The notes under the pieces were generated by a model. It saw nothing but the letters and a program-made list of their open reading frames with translations. It was not told the origin of the DNA and made no database searches. Below, piece by piece: positions 1 through 9,196 of a DNA stretch of 56,653 nt. The stretch lies in NCBI GenBank assembly GCA_035506135.1, contig DATJPY010000055.1, positions 1-56,653 on the forward strand, read 5' to 3'. Numbering within the stretch: position 1 is the stretch's first letter; every line of letters begins with the position of its first letter. Origin of the DNA: DATJPY01 sp035506135 (GTDB taxonomy: Bacteria > Myxococcota_A > UBA9160 > PR03). Position numbers and translations under genes: made by a program.

Positions 1-2941
1 GGTGTTCGACCCGCGGATTCCGGTCACGCTGCAGCCGGGACTCGTCAACAACAAGCCGGGCTACCTGCCCACGAACGACCGCGTGCCGGCGCGCATCGAC
101 CAGCTCCCCGGCTTCGTCGGCCTGTTCGCGATCTCGGGCCCGAACCAGGTCTTCACGGCGTCGGGGCCGCCGGGCGGCGACGACCCGGCCTACTTCTACT
201 TCGACGACCAGCGAAACTGCCGGTTCGGCGTGCGCCAGACCAACGGCGGGGAGAACGGCAACGGCTACCAGATCATCGGCCCGATCGACCCGCGCTGCCG
301 CGCCGAGCCGATCGGCGCCCTGCGCTTCAAGCCCAACCCCGTCAACCCGCTGGACAAGAGCCTGATCACCGGCGCGGGGGGAAGTGCCGATCTTCCCGGC
401 CGGCCGGCCTCCCAGTTCACCACCATCGAGCGGGCGGGGAAATACCAGTCGCAGGGCGTCTACTACCCCACCCAGGCCCTGCGCAAGGTGGCCGACAAGC
501 TCGGCGAGACCGATCAGAACTTCTCGGAGCAGCAGCTCGCGTGGAACCACGGCGGGAGCCAGCAGGAGACGTACGAGCTCAAAGAAGCGTACATGGACAT
601 GGAGTTCTTCGACTCGCGTCTCTGGGTTCGAGCCGGCAAGCAGAACATCGTCTGGGGCAAGACGGAGCTCTTCCGAACCACCGACCAGTTCAACCCGCAG
701 GACCTCGCGCTGGCGTCGCTCCCCTCGCTCGAGGAGTCGCGCATCGCCCTCAACGCGGTGCGCGCGGTGTGGTCGTTCTACGACGTGGGGCCGGCCGACG
801 ACGTGCGTCTCGAGGTCGCCGCGATCCTGAACAAGTACCAGCCGAACGACATCGGCCGCTGCGGCGAGCCCTTCACGGCGCTGGTGGCGTGCAACAAGAC
901 CCTTGCGCTCTGGGCGCACGGGCTCACGGGCTTCGCACTGGCCGGCGAGGAGAGGCCGCCCGATCCCTGGGAGAGCATCAAGGGCCTCCAGTCGGGCGCG
1001 CGCCTCGAGTTCCGCCTCGGCCGCTTCAGCTTCCAGGTGAGCGACTTCTGGGGCTACGACCAGCTCCCGTACGTGCAGCGGATCGACACCTTCGAGCGCA
1101 ACGTGGACCCGACCACCGGGCTCCCGCGCAAGATGGGAATGTATGGCCCGTGCGTGGTCGGCAACGAGCCGTCCTGCCTGAACGTACAGTCGGGGATCTC
1201 CGCCGACGGCGCGACGTTCTCGCTGATCAAGAGCAACCAGCAGAACGTCCGCAACAACAGCCCGATGAACCAACAGCTCTTCGCGATGATCTGCGCCACC
1301 AGCATCGGCTTCAACTCGCTCGACACGACCGCCTGCGGCCAGACCATCTTCAACAGCCTCAACAACCCGCTCAACAATACGACGTTCGATCGCGACACGA
1401 TCAAGCCGCTGGGTCAGCTCACGATCTCGGGCTTCCTCGCCAACTCGCTGGCGGGCAACACCAGCGCCGCCAGCATCATCGCGTTCCTGGCCGGCGCGCC
1501 GCCGCCCTTCGTCAAACTCAACGTCGACCCGTGCGACGGCTTCATCAGCAACCACCGCGGCGGCTGCACGAGCACCCCCGACTTCGGTCCCTTCGGCCCG
1601 CCCAATTTCGCAGCCAACCCCTACGGGACCACACCCCAGCTCAACCAGGTGCTGACGGACGAGCAGGAGGCGCTGCTCGGCTGCGGCCACTTCTGGGGGA
1701 CCGACTGCGAGGTCGACGGCATCGACCTGTCCAACGCCGAGGCCTCCGTGCTGCTGCAGAGCTTCACGGGCATCGAGGGCAACTACGCCAATCCGGCGCA
1801 TCAGCTGACGACCTTCGGCCCGCAGCCGGGAACGACCGGCTTCCAGCAGGCGCGGCCGGGCGGTCGCTACGTCAGCGGCACGGGCCTGGTCCAGATCCCG
1901 GGCGCGCGCGGGCCGGGCGATCCCGGCTACAACCCCCTGGTCGACGGCTGCACCGGACCGGCGCCCGGCGCCTGTGCGGGCGCCCACCTCCTGGTCGTCC
2001 CGGCGGCGTACGGCGCCACGGCCGGACAGCGCTACAAGAGCGAGATGGCGGCGCTCAGCCACAACTTCGAGGTGCTGGTGGCCGCGCTCTCGCAGGCGCC
2101 GGACACCGGCGGCAGCCCCGCGCCCAACGCGCCCGTCGACCGCAACGAGTTCGACTTCCAGCATCCGTTCAGCACCGCGACCGGGCAGTGCTCGTGGGCG
2201 CAGCCGCAGTTCTGCAGCTCGCAGCAGGCGATCCTCACCGTGAGCGGCACCCAGCGCAATACGGTGCAGGCGGGCGGCAGCAACGGGTTCGGCCGGCGCG
2301 ACTTCGTCTGGGCCAGCGGCGGCGAGGGCGTCCTCAAGTACGCCAAGCGCAACGTGTTCGGCATCTCGGCCGACTTCGCCGAGGACGTCACCAAGTCCAA
2401 CTGGGGCATCGAGAGCGCCTGGGTCACGGGCAACCGCTACCAGAACAACGACGAGTTCAGCGGGATCTCCACCTCCGACACCTTCAACGTGACGATCTCC
2501 GTCGACCGCCCGACCTTCATCAACTTCCTGAACCAGAACCGCACGTTCTTCTTCAACAGCCAGTGGTTCTTCCAGTACATCTCCGGCTTCAACAAGGGCT
2601 TCACCGACAACGGGCCGTACAACGTCCTCGGCACCTTCACGATCCAGACGGGCTACTTCCAGGACCGCCTGCTGCCGAACGTGACGTTCGTCTACGACGT
2701 CAAGTCGAACTCGGGAGCCGCGCTGCCGGGCATCGTCTACCGCTTCACGGAGAACTTCTCCGGCGAGCTCGGCATCAACTGGTTCTGGGGCCGCCAGCAG
2801 TACAAGGACATGCCGGTCAACGCGCTCGGCACGGTCAGCAACCGGGTCGGTGACCATGCCTACCAGGATGCCGTCGAGAACGCGCTCGCCGTGGTGCGCG
2901 AGCGCGAAGAGATCTTCATGCGGCTCCGCTACACGTTCTAG
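1..2941 (+). CDS. DUF1302-family outer-membrane protein, 5'-truncated by window edge
   Basis: This is a large predicted outer-membrane beta-barrel of the DUF1302 family. The reading frame is open to the left edge, so the true start and signal peptide lie outside the window. Comparison with the paralogue that follows suggests roughly the first 150-200 residues are missing. About 979 residues are visible. The family core is clear near residues 180-250 (AWNHGG, then GKQNIVWGKTELFRTTDQF and LPSLEESRIAL), and the C-terminus ends in aromatic-rich strands closing with RLRYTF, typical of outer-membrane proteins. A Cys-containing insertion (GCGHFWGTDCEVDGIDL and DGCTGPAPGAC) is shared with the paralogue. 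DUF1302 proteins usually occur with DUF1329 proteins and RND/MMPL pumps and are suspected to act in hydrophobic-compound transport. The substrate here is unknown. Confidence 0.85.
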   Translation, partial: VFDPRIPVTLQPGLVNNKPGYLPTNDRVPARIDQLPGFVGLFAISGPNQVFTASGPPGGDDPAYFYFDDQRNCRFGVRQTNGGENGNGYQIIGPIDPRCRAEPIGALRFKPNPVNPLDKSLITGAGGSADLPGRPASQFTTIERAGKYQSQGVYYPTQALRKVADKLGETDQNFSEQQLAWNHGGSQQETYELKEAYMDMEFFDSRLWVRAGKQNIVWGKTELFRTTDQFNPQDLALASLPSLEESRIALNAVRAVWSFYDVGPADDVRLEVAAILNKYQPNDIGRCGEPFTALVACNKTLALWAHGLTGFALAGEERPPDPWESIKGLQSGARLEFRLGRFSFQVSDFWGYDQLPYVQRIDTFERNVDPTTGLPRKMGMYGPCVVGNEPSCLNVQSGISADGATFSLIKSNQQNVRNNSPMNQQLFAMICATSIGFNSLDTTACGQTIFNSLNNPLNNTTFDRDTIKPLGQLTISGFLANSLAGNTSAASIIAFLAGAPPPFVKLNVDPCDGFISNHRGGCTSTPDFGPFGPPNFAANPYGTTPQLNQVLTDEQEALLGCGHFWGTDCEVDGIDLSNAEASVLLQSFTGIEGNYANPAHQLTTFGPQPGTTGFQQARPGGRYVSGTGLVQIPGARGPGDPGYNPLVDGCTGPAPGACAGAHLLVVPAAYGATAGQRYKSEMAALSHNFEVLVAALSQAPDTGGSPAPNAPVDRNEFDFQHPFSTATGQCSWAQPQFCSSQQAILTVSGTQRNTVQAGGSNGFGRRDFVWASGGEGVLKYAKRNVFGISADFAEDVTKSNWGIESAWVTGNRYQNNDEFSGISTSDTFNVTISVDRPTFINFLNQNRTFFFNSQWFFQYISGFNKGFTDNGPYNVLGTFTIQTGYFQDRLLPNVTFVYDVKSNSGAALPGIVYRFTENFSGELGINWFWGRQQYKDMPVNALGTVSNRVGDHAYQDAVENALAVVREREEIFMRLRYTF

Positions 2942-2977
2942 GCGAGGAGCACGGGGCCTCGCTCGGAGCGCGATCCG

Positions 2978-5911
2978 TTGCCGCCCATCCGTCCGCTCCC
3001 GCTGCTGCTCCTCGGACTGATGACATCAGTCGGTGTCGCCCGGGCGGATCCGGACTCCGATCCGAGCCTCTCCGAGCGCTTCAGCATCCACGGCTACGCC
3101 GAGCAGCAGCTGCGCTCGATCTCGCAGGACTACCGCACCGACCGCTTCTACATGAGCCAGTGGGCGACGGTGCTGAACCTCGAGCTGGAGGGCAACATCG
3201 CGCCGAACGGCTTCGGCCCCTTCAGCCTGATCCAGACCTACGCGCGGATCCAGGCGCGCTTCGACGGCATCTACACCGGATACGGCATCGCCCCGACCTG
3301 GCGCCCCTTCGGCGACCGCGCCGTCGAGGCGCCCGCCACCAACTGGGACGACGGCCGCACCAACGGCTACAGCGGCGTGATCTTCGTGGGCGGAGGGGAT
3401 CCCCACCGCATCACCAACAGCAACTCGCTGCTCCAGTTCCAGCAGATCCCGCCCTTCGACAAGCTCTCGTCGCTCGGCTCCGCGGCGGCCATCGCGAAGA
3501 CCCTGCGCCCGGTCGACGACGCCACCTTCCTGGTGAAGGACATCGACGGCTCGCTCGGCAACGCGACCTTCGACATGGGCCCGTGGAAGCCCGGCGCGCA
3601 CATCGATCCGACCGGCAGCCTGCGCAGCATCTTCGATCCCACCTCTCCGCTCCCGATGCGGCCCGCCGTGCCGGCGCCGGGCGACGGCGGCGGCGGGGCC
3701 GAGGGTCTCTACATCCCCTCCGACGCCTTCGCGCATCGCCAGCACAAGTACGGCGACTTCGACGAGAACTTCGGGCAGGCGGACCTCGAGTGGAACCACG
3801 GCGGCGACCAGCGCCCCTGGGACGAGCTGAAGGAGCTCTACACCGACCTCGAGATGCTCGACGGACGCCTCTGGATGCGCATCGGCAAGCAGGACATCGT
3901 GTGGGGCAAGACGGAGCTCTTCCGCACCACCGACCAGTTCGACCCGCAGGACCTCGCGCTGTCGTCGCTCCCCTCGCTCGAGGAGTCGCGCATCGCGCTC
4001 TGGTCGATGCGCGCCGTCTACTCGTTCTACGACGTCGGGCCGCTCGAGGACGTGCGGCTCGAGTTCGCCGCCAACTTCGACCGCTTCTACCCGAACGACC
4101 TCGGCAAGTGCGGCGAGCCCTACACGATCTGGCTGGTGTGCGGCAAGGCCTTCGGGCTCTGGGGGCACGGCGTCTCGGGCGTCGGCATCGCGGGCGAGCG
4201 GCGGCCGCCGGCCGGCTACCAGTCGATCAAGGGCGTGGAGCCTGGCGCGCGCGTCGAGTTCCGCTACGGGCGCTTCAGCTTCCAGATCTCGGACTTCTGG
4301 GGCTACGACGACAACCCGACGATCGACTACTTCAACACCTACTCGCGCAACGTCGACGTCAACACGGGACAGCCGCTCGACGTGAACGGCCATCCTCTCG
4401 ACCCCTCGGCGCCGGGGTCCGTGCTGAAGCTGCACCCGGGCAACCGCCAGTTCTTCGACCTGGTGTGCTCGGTCACCGTGGGGATCGCGGCCGCCACGAT
4501 CCCGGCGCTGGCCGACGACTGCCTGGTGGACGTGCCGAACGACAACACGCACGACATCGGCTTCCAGGGCTTCGCCCCTGCGCAGGCGCTGGGGCAGATC
4601 CTCGGCGGCAGCGGCTTCGGCGCCCAGATCGCCTACTTCATCGCGACCGGTAAGTTCGGGGGGAAGCTCCCGCTGGTCCAGCTCAACCACGACCCGGACG
4701 ACGGGCCCGGCGCCGGTGCCTTTCCAACGACGTCGCTCAGCAGCTACCTCACGACGCAGCAGATGGCGCTGCTCGGCTGCGGGCCGTTCTACGGGTCGAA
4801 CTCGAACTGCGACACCGACGGCATCGATCTCTTCAACGCCGAGGCGAGCGTGCTCCTGCAGTCGTTCCCTCAATTCGACCCGCACGGGGCGATCGCGACC
4901 CGGCCGGTGAACGGGAAGCCGGTCACGCTCCCGGGCGCGCGCGGTCCGGGCATGCAGCGCTACACGCCGCTGCAGGACGGCTGCGTCGGGCCCGGGCCGT
5001 TCGGCTGCAACGCCGGCGACGACGGCCGGCCGACCAGCGCCCGCCAGCTGACCAACCCGCTCACGGGGCAGGTCTTCGCCAACGAGCTCGCGGCGGTCTC
5101 CTACAACTTCCTCGAGCTGGTGGCCGCGCTCGGCGCCGCGAACCCTGCCGACAAGAACTGCAAGATCCAGGACCCGATCACCTGCCTCTTCGTGCAGGGG
5201 ATCTTCGGAGTGGCCGGCATCACGCGGCCCGAGGTGCGCGCGGGCGGCAATGGCTTCGCCGGCCGGCGCGACTTCGTCTGGCTGGGCGGCTCGGAGATCC
5301 AGTTCCGCTACAACCGGCGCAACGTGCTCGGCTTCGCCTTCGACTTCGCCGAGGACCGCTTCAAGACCAACTGGAGCGTGGAGGCGACCTGGTTCGCGCG
5401 TCAGGACTGGGCGCGCACCGACGTGCCGCAGGGCTGGAGCAGCAACCACACCTTCAACCTCACGATCTCCGCGGACCGCCCGACGTTCATCAATTTCCTG
5501 AACAACGGGCGGACCTTCTTCATGAACTCCCAGTGGTTCATCCGCTACATCGACGGATACAAGGGCGGCGGCGCCTTCTACGCCCACGGGCCGTTCTCGG
5601 CGCTCGGGACGTTCACCGTCACCACCGGCTACTTCCAGGATCGGCTGCTGCCCGCGCTGACCCTCGTCTATGACGTGCGATCGGTGTCGGGCGCCGTGAT
5701 CGGCCAGCTCAGCTACCGCTTCAGTCCGGACTTCAGCGCGACGATCGGCACGGCGGGCTTCTTCGGCAGCCCGCAGCCGCTGCCGATCCCGCTCACGCAG
5801 CCGCTGCTCGCCAACAACGGCGGCGACTTCAAGACCGACAGCCGCTACGACGGCCTCTCGCCCATCGCCGAGCGCGACGAGCTCTTCCTGATCCTTCGTT
5901 ACAGCTTCTAA
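2978..5911 (+). CDS. DUF1302-family outer-membrane protein (paralogue)
   Basis: This is a complete 977-residue DUF1302-family protein. The start is TTG at 2978, preceded by GGAG, and it gives a clean signal peptide (hydrophobic LPLLLLGLMTSVGVARA, cleavage near residue 23). It shares long identical blocks with the upstream gene, including GKQDIVWGKTELFRTTDQF and LPSLEESRIAL near residues 310-340 and a C-terminal barrel ending LILRYSF. Conserved Cys pairs recur in the middle (CGEPYTIWLVCGK, GCGPFYGSNSNC, DGCVGPGPFGC), suggesting disulphide-stabilised extracellular loops. It lies 36 nt behind the first copy, so the two probably form a tandem-duplicated operon. It is longer than common family members because of the Cys-bearing inserts. 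Function is inferred as outer-membrane passage of a hydrophobic compound; the substrate is unknown. Confidence 0.87.
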   Translation: MPPIRPLPLLLLGLMTSVGVARADPDSDPSLSERFSIHGYAEQQLRSISQDYRTDRFYMSQWATVLNLELEGNIAPNGFGPFSLIQTYARIQARFDGIYTGYGIAPTWRPFGDRAVEAPATNWDDGRTNGYSGVIFVGGGDPHRITNSNSLLQFQQIPPFDKLSSLGSAAAIAKTLRPVDDATFLVKDIDGSLGNATFDMGPWKPGAHIDPTGSLRSIFDPTSPLPMRPAVPAPGDGGGGAEGLYIPSDAFAHRQHKYGDFDENFGQADLEWNHGGDQRPWDELKELYTDLEMLDGRLWMRIGKQDIVWGKTELFRTTDQFDPQDLALSSLPSLEESRIALWSMRAVYSFYDVGPLEDVRLEFAANFDRFYPNDLGKCGEPYTIWLVCGKAFGLWGHGVSGVGIAGERRPPAGYQSIKGVEPGARVEFRYGRFSFQISDFWGYDDNPTIDYFNTYSRNVDVNTGQPLDVNGHPLDPSAPGSVLKLHPGNRQFFDLVCSVTVGIAAATIPALADDCLVDVPNDNTHDIGFQGFAPAQALGQILGGSGFGAQIAYFIATGKFGGKLPLVQLNHDPDDGPGAGAFPTTSLSSYLTTQQMALLGCGPFYGSNSNCDTDGIDLFNAEASVLLQSFPQFDPHGAIATRPVNGKPVTLPGARGPGMQRYTPLQDGCVGPGPFGCNAGDDGRPTSARQLTNPLTGQVFANELAAVSYNFLELVAALGAANPADKNCKIQDPITCLFVQGIFGVAGITRPEVRAGGNGFAGRRDFVWLGGSEIQFRYNRRNVLGFAFDFAEDRFKTNWSVEATWFARQDWARTDVPQGWSSNHTFNLTISADRPTFINFLNNGRTFFMNSQWFIRYIDGYKGGGAFYAHGPFSALGTFTVTTGYFQDRLLPALTLVYDVRSVSGAVIGQLSYRFSPDFSATIGTAGFFGSPQPLPIPLTQPLLANNGGDFKTDSRYDGLSPIAERDELFLILRYSF

Positions 5912-5912
5912 C

Positions 5913-7373
5913 TCAATGCAGGTGCTCGAGGGCCTCGGTGGTGGCGAGCTCGCGCATCTGCCGGGGCGCGATCGGGAGCGATTTCACGTCCCACGACTCG
6001 CGCCGCCAGCCGCTGCCCCCCACCTCGTAGAAGAACGCGCCGACCGGATCGAAGACGTTGGCGGGTCCGCGGTCCGGCCAGGGCGGGTAGTGGGGATTGT
6101 CGCCGCTGTAGCGGTGGACCATGATGCCCACCTCGCGCAGCAGATGGTTGGGGCGCTCGTAGATCACATAGAGCGGCTGTGCGGTCTGCTCGTCGATCCA
6201 GATCCGCACGTAGCCGATGTCGTCGACCACCTTGCGCGCCCGCCCCTCGATCACGATGGCGGTGCGCACGTCCCAGCGGTCGGTCGCGATCGAGAGGCCG
6301 CTCGGCCCGTAGCTGCGATCGGGGTTCTCGGGCCATCCGGGGATCGAGCTGTTGATCGGCGCGAGCACCTCGCGCTCGGTGACGAAGCGCCACTCCCAGG
6401 CGTTGGGCCGGAGCGCGAGGCCGAGGAAGCCGCGGCGCACGTTCTCGGTGGCGGCGATCGAGAGACCGGCGGTCGGCTGGATCGAGCCGGTCGGCCCGTA
6501 CTGGTTGGAGCCGAACGGGACACCGCCGCCGCCCGTGTCGCCGCTCGCGAGATAGCGGGGCGTGTAGAGGCCGTCGATCCAGGCCGTGGCGGCGCGCCGC
6601 GACTTCCGCATCGTCGGCACGTAGACGAAGGTGTCGTCCGGCTCCTCGTAGCGGTCCTCGGTGTCGAGCGGTCGGAGCTGGCGCCAGGCGAGGTCGCGGG
6701 CGTCGAACGGCTCGTCGAAGTGGCCGCCCGCCACCCACGTCCTGCCCTTGCCTTCGGGCACCTGGTAGTGGCTGTCGGCCAGGTCCGCGCGGTGCGCCGT
6801 CGGGATCTGGTAGAAGGTGCCCTTGTAGAAGATGGGCGTGCCCATGTGGCCGCCGGGCAGGTCGAGCAGGCGGAAGCCGCCCATCGGCCCCGCTCCGCGA
6901 TCGCGCTGCTCGAGGTTCCAGGCCCACTGGATGCCCGCACCGGGCTGTGCGGGGTCGATCTGGGGGAACGGAAGGCCGGCGGTGTAGTCGTGCAGGTTGC
7001 CGTCCTTGTCGACCTTCGCCTTGCCCGCGAAGCGCTGCGTCGCGTCGGCGTACCAGGGGCCCGGCGGATAGACGCGGTGGCACGGGCCGATCTCGAGCCG
7101 CATGCCCTCGTAGAAGAAGATGTCGCGGAACTTCCAGAGCTCCGGCGGCAGGAGATCCTTGAGCGCGGGGAGATCGCCGATCCCGAGCGCCTGGCCCTCG
7201 TGCGTGCGCGCCGAGACCGCATCCTCGCGCTTGATCGCCGCGTCCTGCGTCTGCACGGCCGGGCACACGCCTTCGGCGGGGACGCCCGCCGCCGCGGGAC
7301 CGGCGAGCGCGAGCGCGGCGGCCGCCGCGCAGAGCGCGCGGGCGAGCGGTCGGCGATGGGGGCGTGCGGTCAA
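5913..7373 (-). CDS. DUF1329-family periplasmic/outer-membrane-associated protein
   Basis: This 486-residue exported protein belongs to the DUF1329 family. Its likely start is TTG at 7373, giving an Arg-rich n-region, a hydrophobic ALCAAAAALALAG core and cleavage near AAAG. Family hallmarks are the GLPFPQID segment (about residue 135) and the C-terminal stretch MVHRYSGDNPHYPPW. The fold resembles LolA/LppX-type lipid carriers. It lies tail-to-tail with the DUF1302 gene, its stop directly after that gene's stop. DUF1302 and DUF1329 genes are frequent neighbours and are thought to work together in moving hydrophobic molecules across the periplasm. Here they are on opposite strands, so co-transcription is excluded. 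The role is inferred from family context; the substrate is unknown. Confidence 0.85.
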   Translation of the reverse strand: MTARPHRRPLARALCAAAAALALAGPAAAGVPAEGVCPAVQTQDAAIKREDAVSARTHEGQALGIGDLPALKDLLPPELWKFRDIFFYEGMRLEIGPCHRVYPPGPWYADATQRFAGKAKVDKDGNLHDYTAGLPFPQIDPAQPGAGIQWAWNLEQRDRGAGPMGGFRLLDLPGGHMGTPIFYKGTFYQIPTAHRADLADSHYQVPEGKGRTWVAGGHFDEPFDARDLAWRQLRPLDTEDRYEEPDDTFVYVPTMRKSRRAATAWIDGLYTPRYLASGDTGGGGVPFGSNQYGPTGSIQPTAGLSIAATENVRRGFLGLALRPNAWEWRFVTEREVLAPINSSIPGWPENPDRSYGPSGLSIATDRWDVRTAIVIEGRARKVVDDIGYVRIWIDEQTAQPLYVIYERPNHLLREVGIMVHRYSGDNPHYPPWPDRGPANVFDPVGAFFYEVGGSGWRRESWDVKSLPIAPRQMRELATTEALEHLH

Positions 7374-7443
7374 CGGCGTGCCTCGACGGATCGGGCGGGG
7401 CGCCTATCGTACCGGGTGCACGGGAATCCCGGGAGGCTCCGCG

Positions 7444-8412
7444 GTGCGCGGCTCGATCCGGCTCCCCCTCACGATCGGCGTGGTGCTCTGCCTGGTCGCC
7501 GTCACGCTGGCGGTGGCCTGGAATGTGGTGGTCGCGAAGGGCCTCGGCTCCGTCGCCGAGCGCCTGTCGACAGTCCACTGGCTCCTCCTGGTGCTCGGGA
7601 GCCTGTTCTTCGCCCTGCTGCTCGCGGGGCTCGTCCTCCTGTGCGCGTGGCTGGTGCGCGAGATGCGCCAGAGCCAGCGGCAGCAGGCCTTCCTGGACGC
7701 CGTCACCCACGAGATGAAGACGCCGCTGGCGTCGCTGCGCCTCTACGTGGAGACGCTGACGCTTCGGGATCCCGGGCCGGAGCGCCGGGCCGAGTTCCTC
7801 GGCCACATGCGCGAGGACGTCGAGCGCCTCGAGCGCACCGTCGACGAGGTGCTGGCGGCCGCGCGAGCCGCGGCCCGCACCCGCCGCCCGCGCCGCGAGC
7901 CGGTGGACCTGTCCGACCTGCTCGACGAGTCGGTGCGCGAGGTGCGCGACCGCTACCGGCTGGCGCCGGGCGCCGTGCGGCTCGAGGTCGAGGGGAGGCC
8001 GGTGGCGCTGGCGCAGCCCGACGAGCTGGCGCTGGTCTTCCGCAACCTGGTCGACAACGCGGTCAAGTACTCGGGTGCCTCGGTCGACGTGCGCGTCGCG
8101 GCGCGGGCAGGCGACGAAGGGCAGGTGCGCGTCGTGATCGAGGACCAGGGCGTCGGCATTCCGCGCGAGGAGCTGCGCCGCATCTTCCTCCCGTTCTACC
8201 GCGCCGGGCTCGACGTGCAGCGGCGCGTGAAGGGGCTCGGGCTCGGGCTCTTCATCGTGCGCTATCTGGTGCGCCGGCAGGGCGGCCGGGTGGCGGCGCG
8301 GAGCGAGGGACCCGGACGCGGCAGCCGCTTCGAGGTCTCGCTGCGCGCCGCGATGCAGCCGCAGGCGCTGCCGGTCGCGCTGGAGGCACATGCCCAACGT
8401 CCTGGTCGTTGA
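7444..8412 (+). CDS. Two-component sensor histidine kinase
   Basis: This 323-residue membrane sensor kinase has two transmembrane helices (about residues 6-28 and 45-70) with almost no periplasmic domain. A HisKA dimerisation helix carries the phospho-acceptor His89 in VTHEMKTPLASL. The HATPase domain shows an N-box (NLVDNAVKYS), a G1 box (EDQGVGIPREEL) and a G2 box (GLGLGLFIVRYL). The start is GTG at 7444, chosen because GGGAGG lies 7 nt upstream; upstream in-frame starts would run into the divergent DUF1329 gene. The very short external part suggests it senses membrane state or a partner protein. It overlaps the response regulator by 23 nt, so the pair is cotranslated. It may control the divergent DUF1329 or the DUF1302 genes, but only proximity supports that. 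Confidence 0.93.
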   Translation: MRGSIRLPLTIGVVLCLVAVTLAVAWNVVVAKGLGSVAERLSTVHWLLLVLGSLFFALLLAGLVLLCAWLVREMRQSQRQQAFLDAVTHEMKTPLASLRLYVETLTLRDPGPERRAEFLGHMREDVERLERTVDEVLAAARAAARTRRPRREPVDLSDLLDESVREVRDRYRLAPGAVRLEVEGRPVALAQPDELALVFRNLVDNAVKYSGASVDVRVAARAGDEGQVRVVIEDQGVGIPREELRRIFLPFYRAGLDVQRRVKGLGLGLFIVRYLVRRQGGRVAARSEGPGRGSRFEVSLRAAMQPQALPVALEAHAQRPGR

Positions 8413-9079
8413 GGACGAGAGCCACCTCGCCGAGGGCCTGCGCTTCAACCTCGAGGCCGAGGGGCACCAGGTCGAGGTCGCCACCGACGGCCGCGCCGGC
8501 CTCGACCTCATGCTCGGGCGGCGCTTCGACCTCGTGATCCTGGACCTGATGCTGCCCGAGATGGGCGGCCTCGAGGTCGCGCGCCGGGCGCGGGCCGCGG
8601 GCAACTTCGTGCCGATCCTGATCCTCACCGCCAAGGACGACCTGGCCGACGTGGTGCGCGGGATCGAGGAGGGCGCCGACGACTATCTGACCAAGCCCTT
8701 CGTGCTCGACGAGCTCCTGGCGCGCGTGCGCGCGCTGCTGCGGCGCCGCCGCTGGGACGGCGGCCCCGGCGAGGAGCGGCGCTCGGTCTCCTTCGGCGAC
8801 GTCACGCTGCACTTCGACCGCTTCGAGATCGAGCGGCCGGACGGGACCGTGAAGCTCACCACGCGCGAGATGGGACTCCTGCGCGCGTTGGTCGACCGCG
8901 AGGGCCGCGCGGTGACGCGCGGCGAGCTGCTCGAGGACGTGTGGGGGCTGCGGCCCGAGACGCGCACCCGCGTGGTGGACAGCTTCGTCGCCCGCCTGCG
9001 CCGCTACGTCGAGCGCGATCCGTCGCGCCCGCGCCACATCCTGTCGGTCCGCGGCCACGGCTACAAGTTCGTGCGCTAG
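8390..9079 (+). CDS. OmpR-family response regulator
   Basis: This 229-residue OmpR/PhoB-type response regulator partners the upstream kinase. The receiver domain spans residues 1-120, with acidic pocket VEDE, phospho-acceptor Asp52 in VILDLMLPEMGG and conserved Lys in YLTKPF. The winged-helix DNA-binding domain follows (LTTREMGLLRALV, then VDSFVARLRRYVE and VRGHGYKF). ATG at 8390 has GGAGG just upstream and overlaps the kinase gene, showing translational coupling. The TAG stop is followed with no gap by a perfect 12-bp hairpin belonging to the dispersed palindromic repeat, which may also end transcription. Target genes cannot be read from the sequence. Confidence 0.94.
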   Translation: MPNVLVVEDESHLAEGLRFNLEAEGHQVEVATDGRAGLDLMLGRRFDLVILDLMLPEMGGLEVARRARAAGNFVPILILTAKDDLADVVRGIEEGADDYLTKPFVLDELLARVRALLRRRRWDGGPGEERRSVSFGDVTLHFDRFEIERPDGTVKLTTREMGLLRALVDREGRAVTRGELLEDVWGLRPETRTRVVDSFVARLRRYVERDPSRPRHILSVRGHGYKFVR

Positions 9080-9142
9080 GAGGCCGACTCGGGAGTCGGC
9101 CTCCGCGCAGCGAGGCGAAGTCCGCGGAGCCGAGCGAAGTCA
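9079..9142 (-). repeat. Partial palindromic repeat copy E, at response-regulator stop
   Basis: Directly after the TAG stop there is a perfect 12-bp stem: arm GGAGGCCGACTC at 9079-9090, a GG loop, and the complementary arm at 9093-9104. It is followed by the repeat-family sequence GCGCAGCGAGGCGAAG...GAGCCGAGCGAAGTCA. Read on the minus strand this is the same order (GACTTCGCTCG, CTCGCTGCGCG, hairpin) as the full copies near 27.7 and 28.8 kb, but the stem sequence is entirely different and the right-hand tail is absent. No T-run follows, so terminator function is only possible. Confidence 0.8.
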
Positions 9143-9196
9143 TGAGCTGGAGGTCCAGCGCTTGCCGCGCGCCGGCACGGCTGCAAAGCTCCGGAC

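Noticed and set aside
3026..5587. Leftward 853-codon open frame
   Set aside because: It lies opposite a well-defined DUF1302 gene with signal peptide and barrel motifs; its own translation is Val/Glu/Arg repeats without family features.
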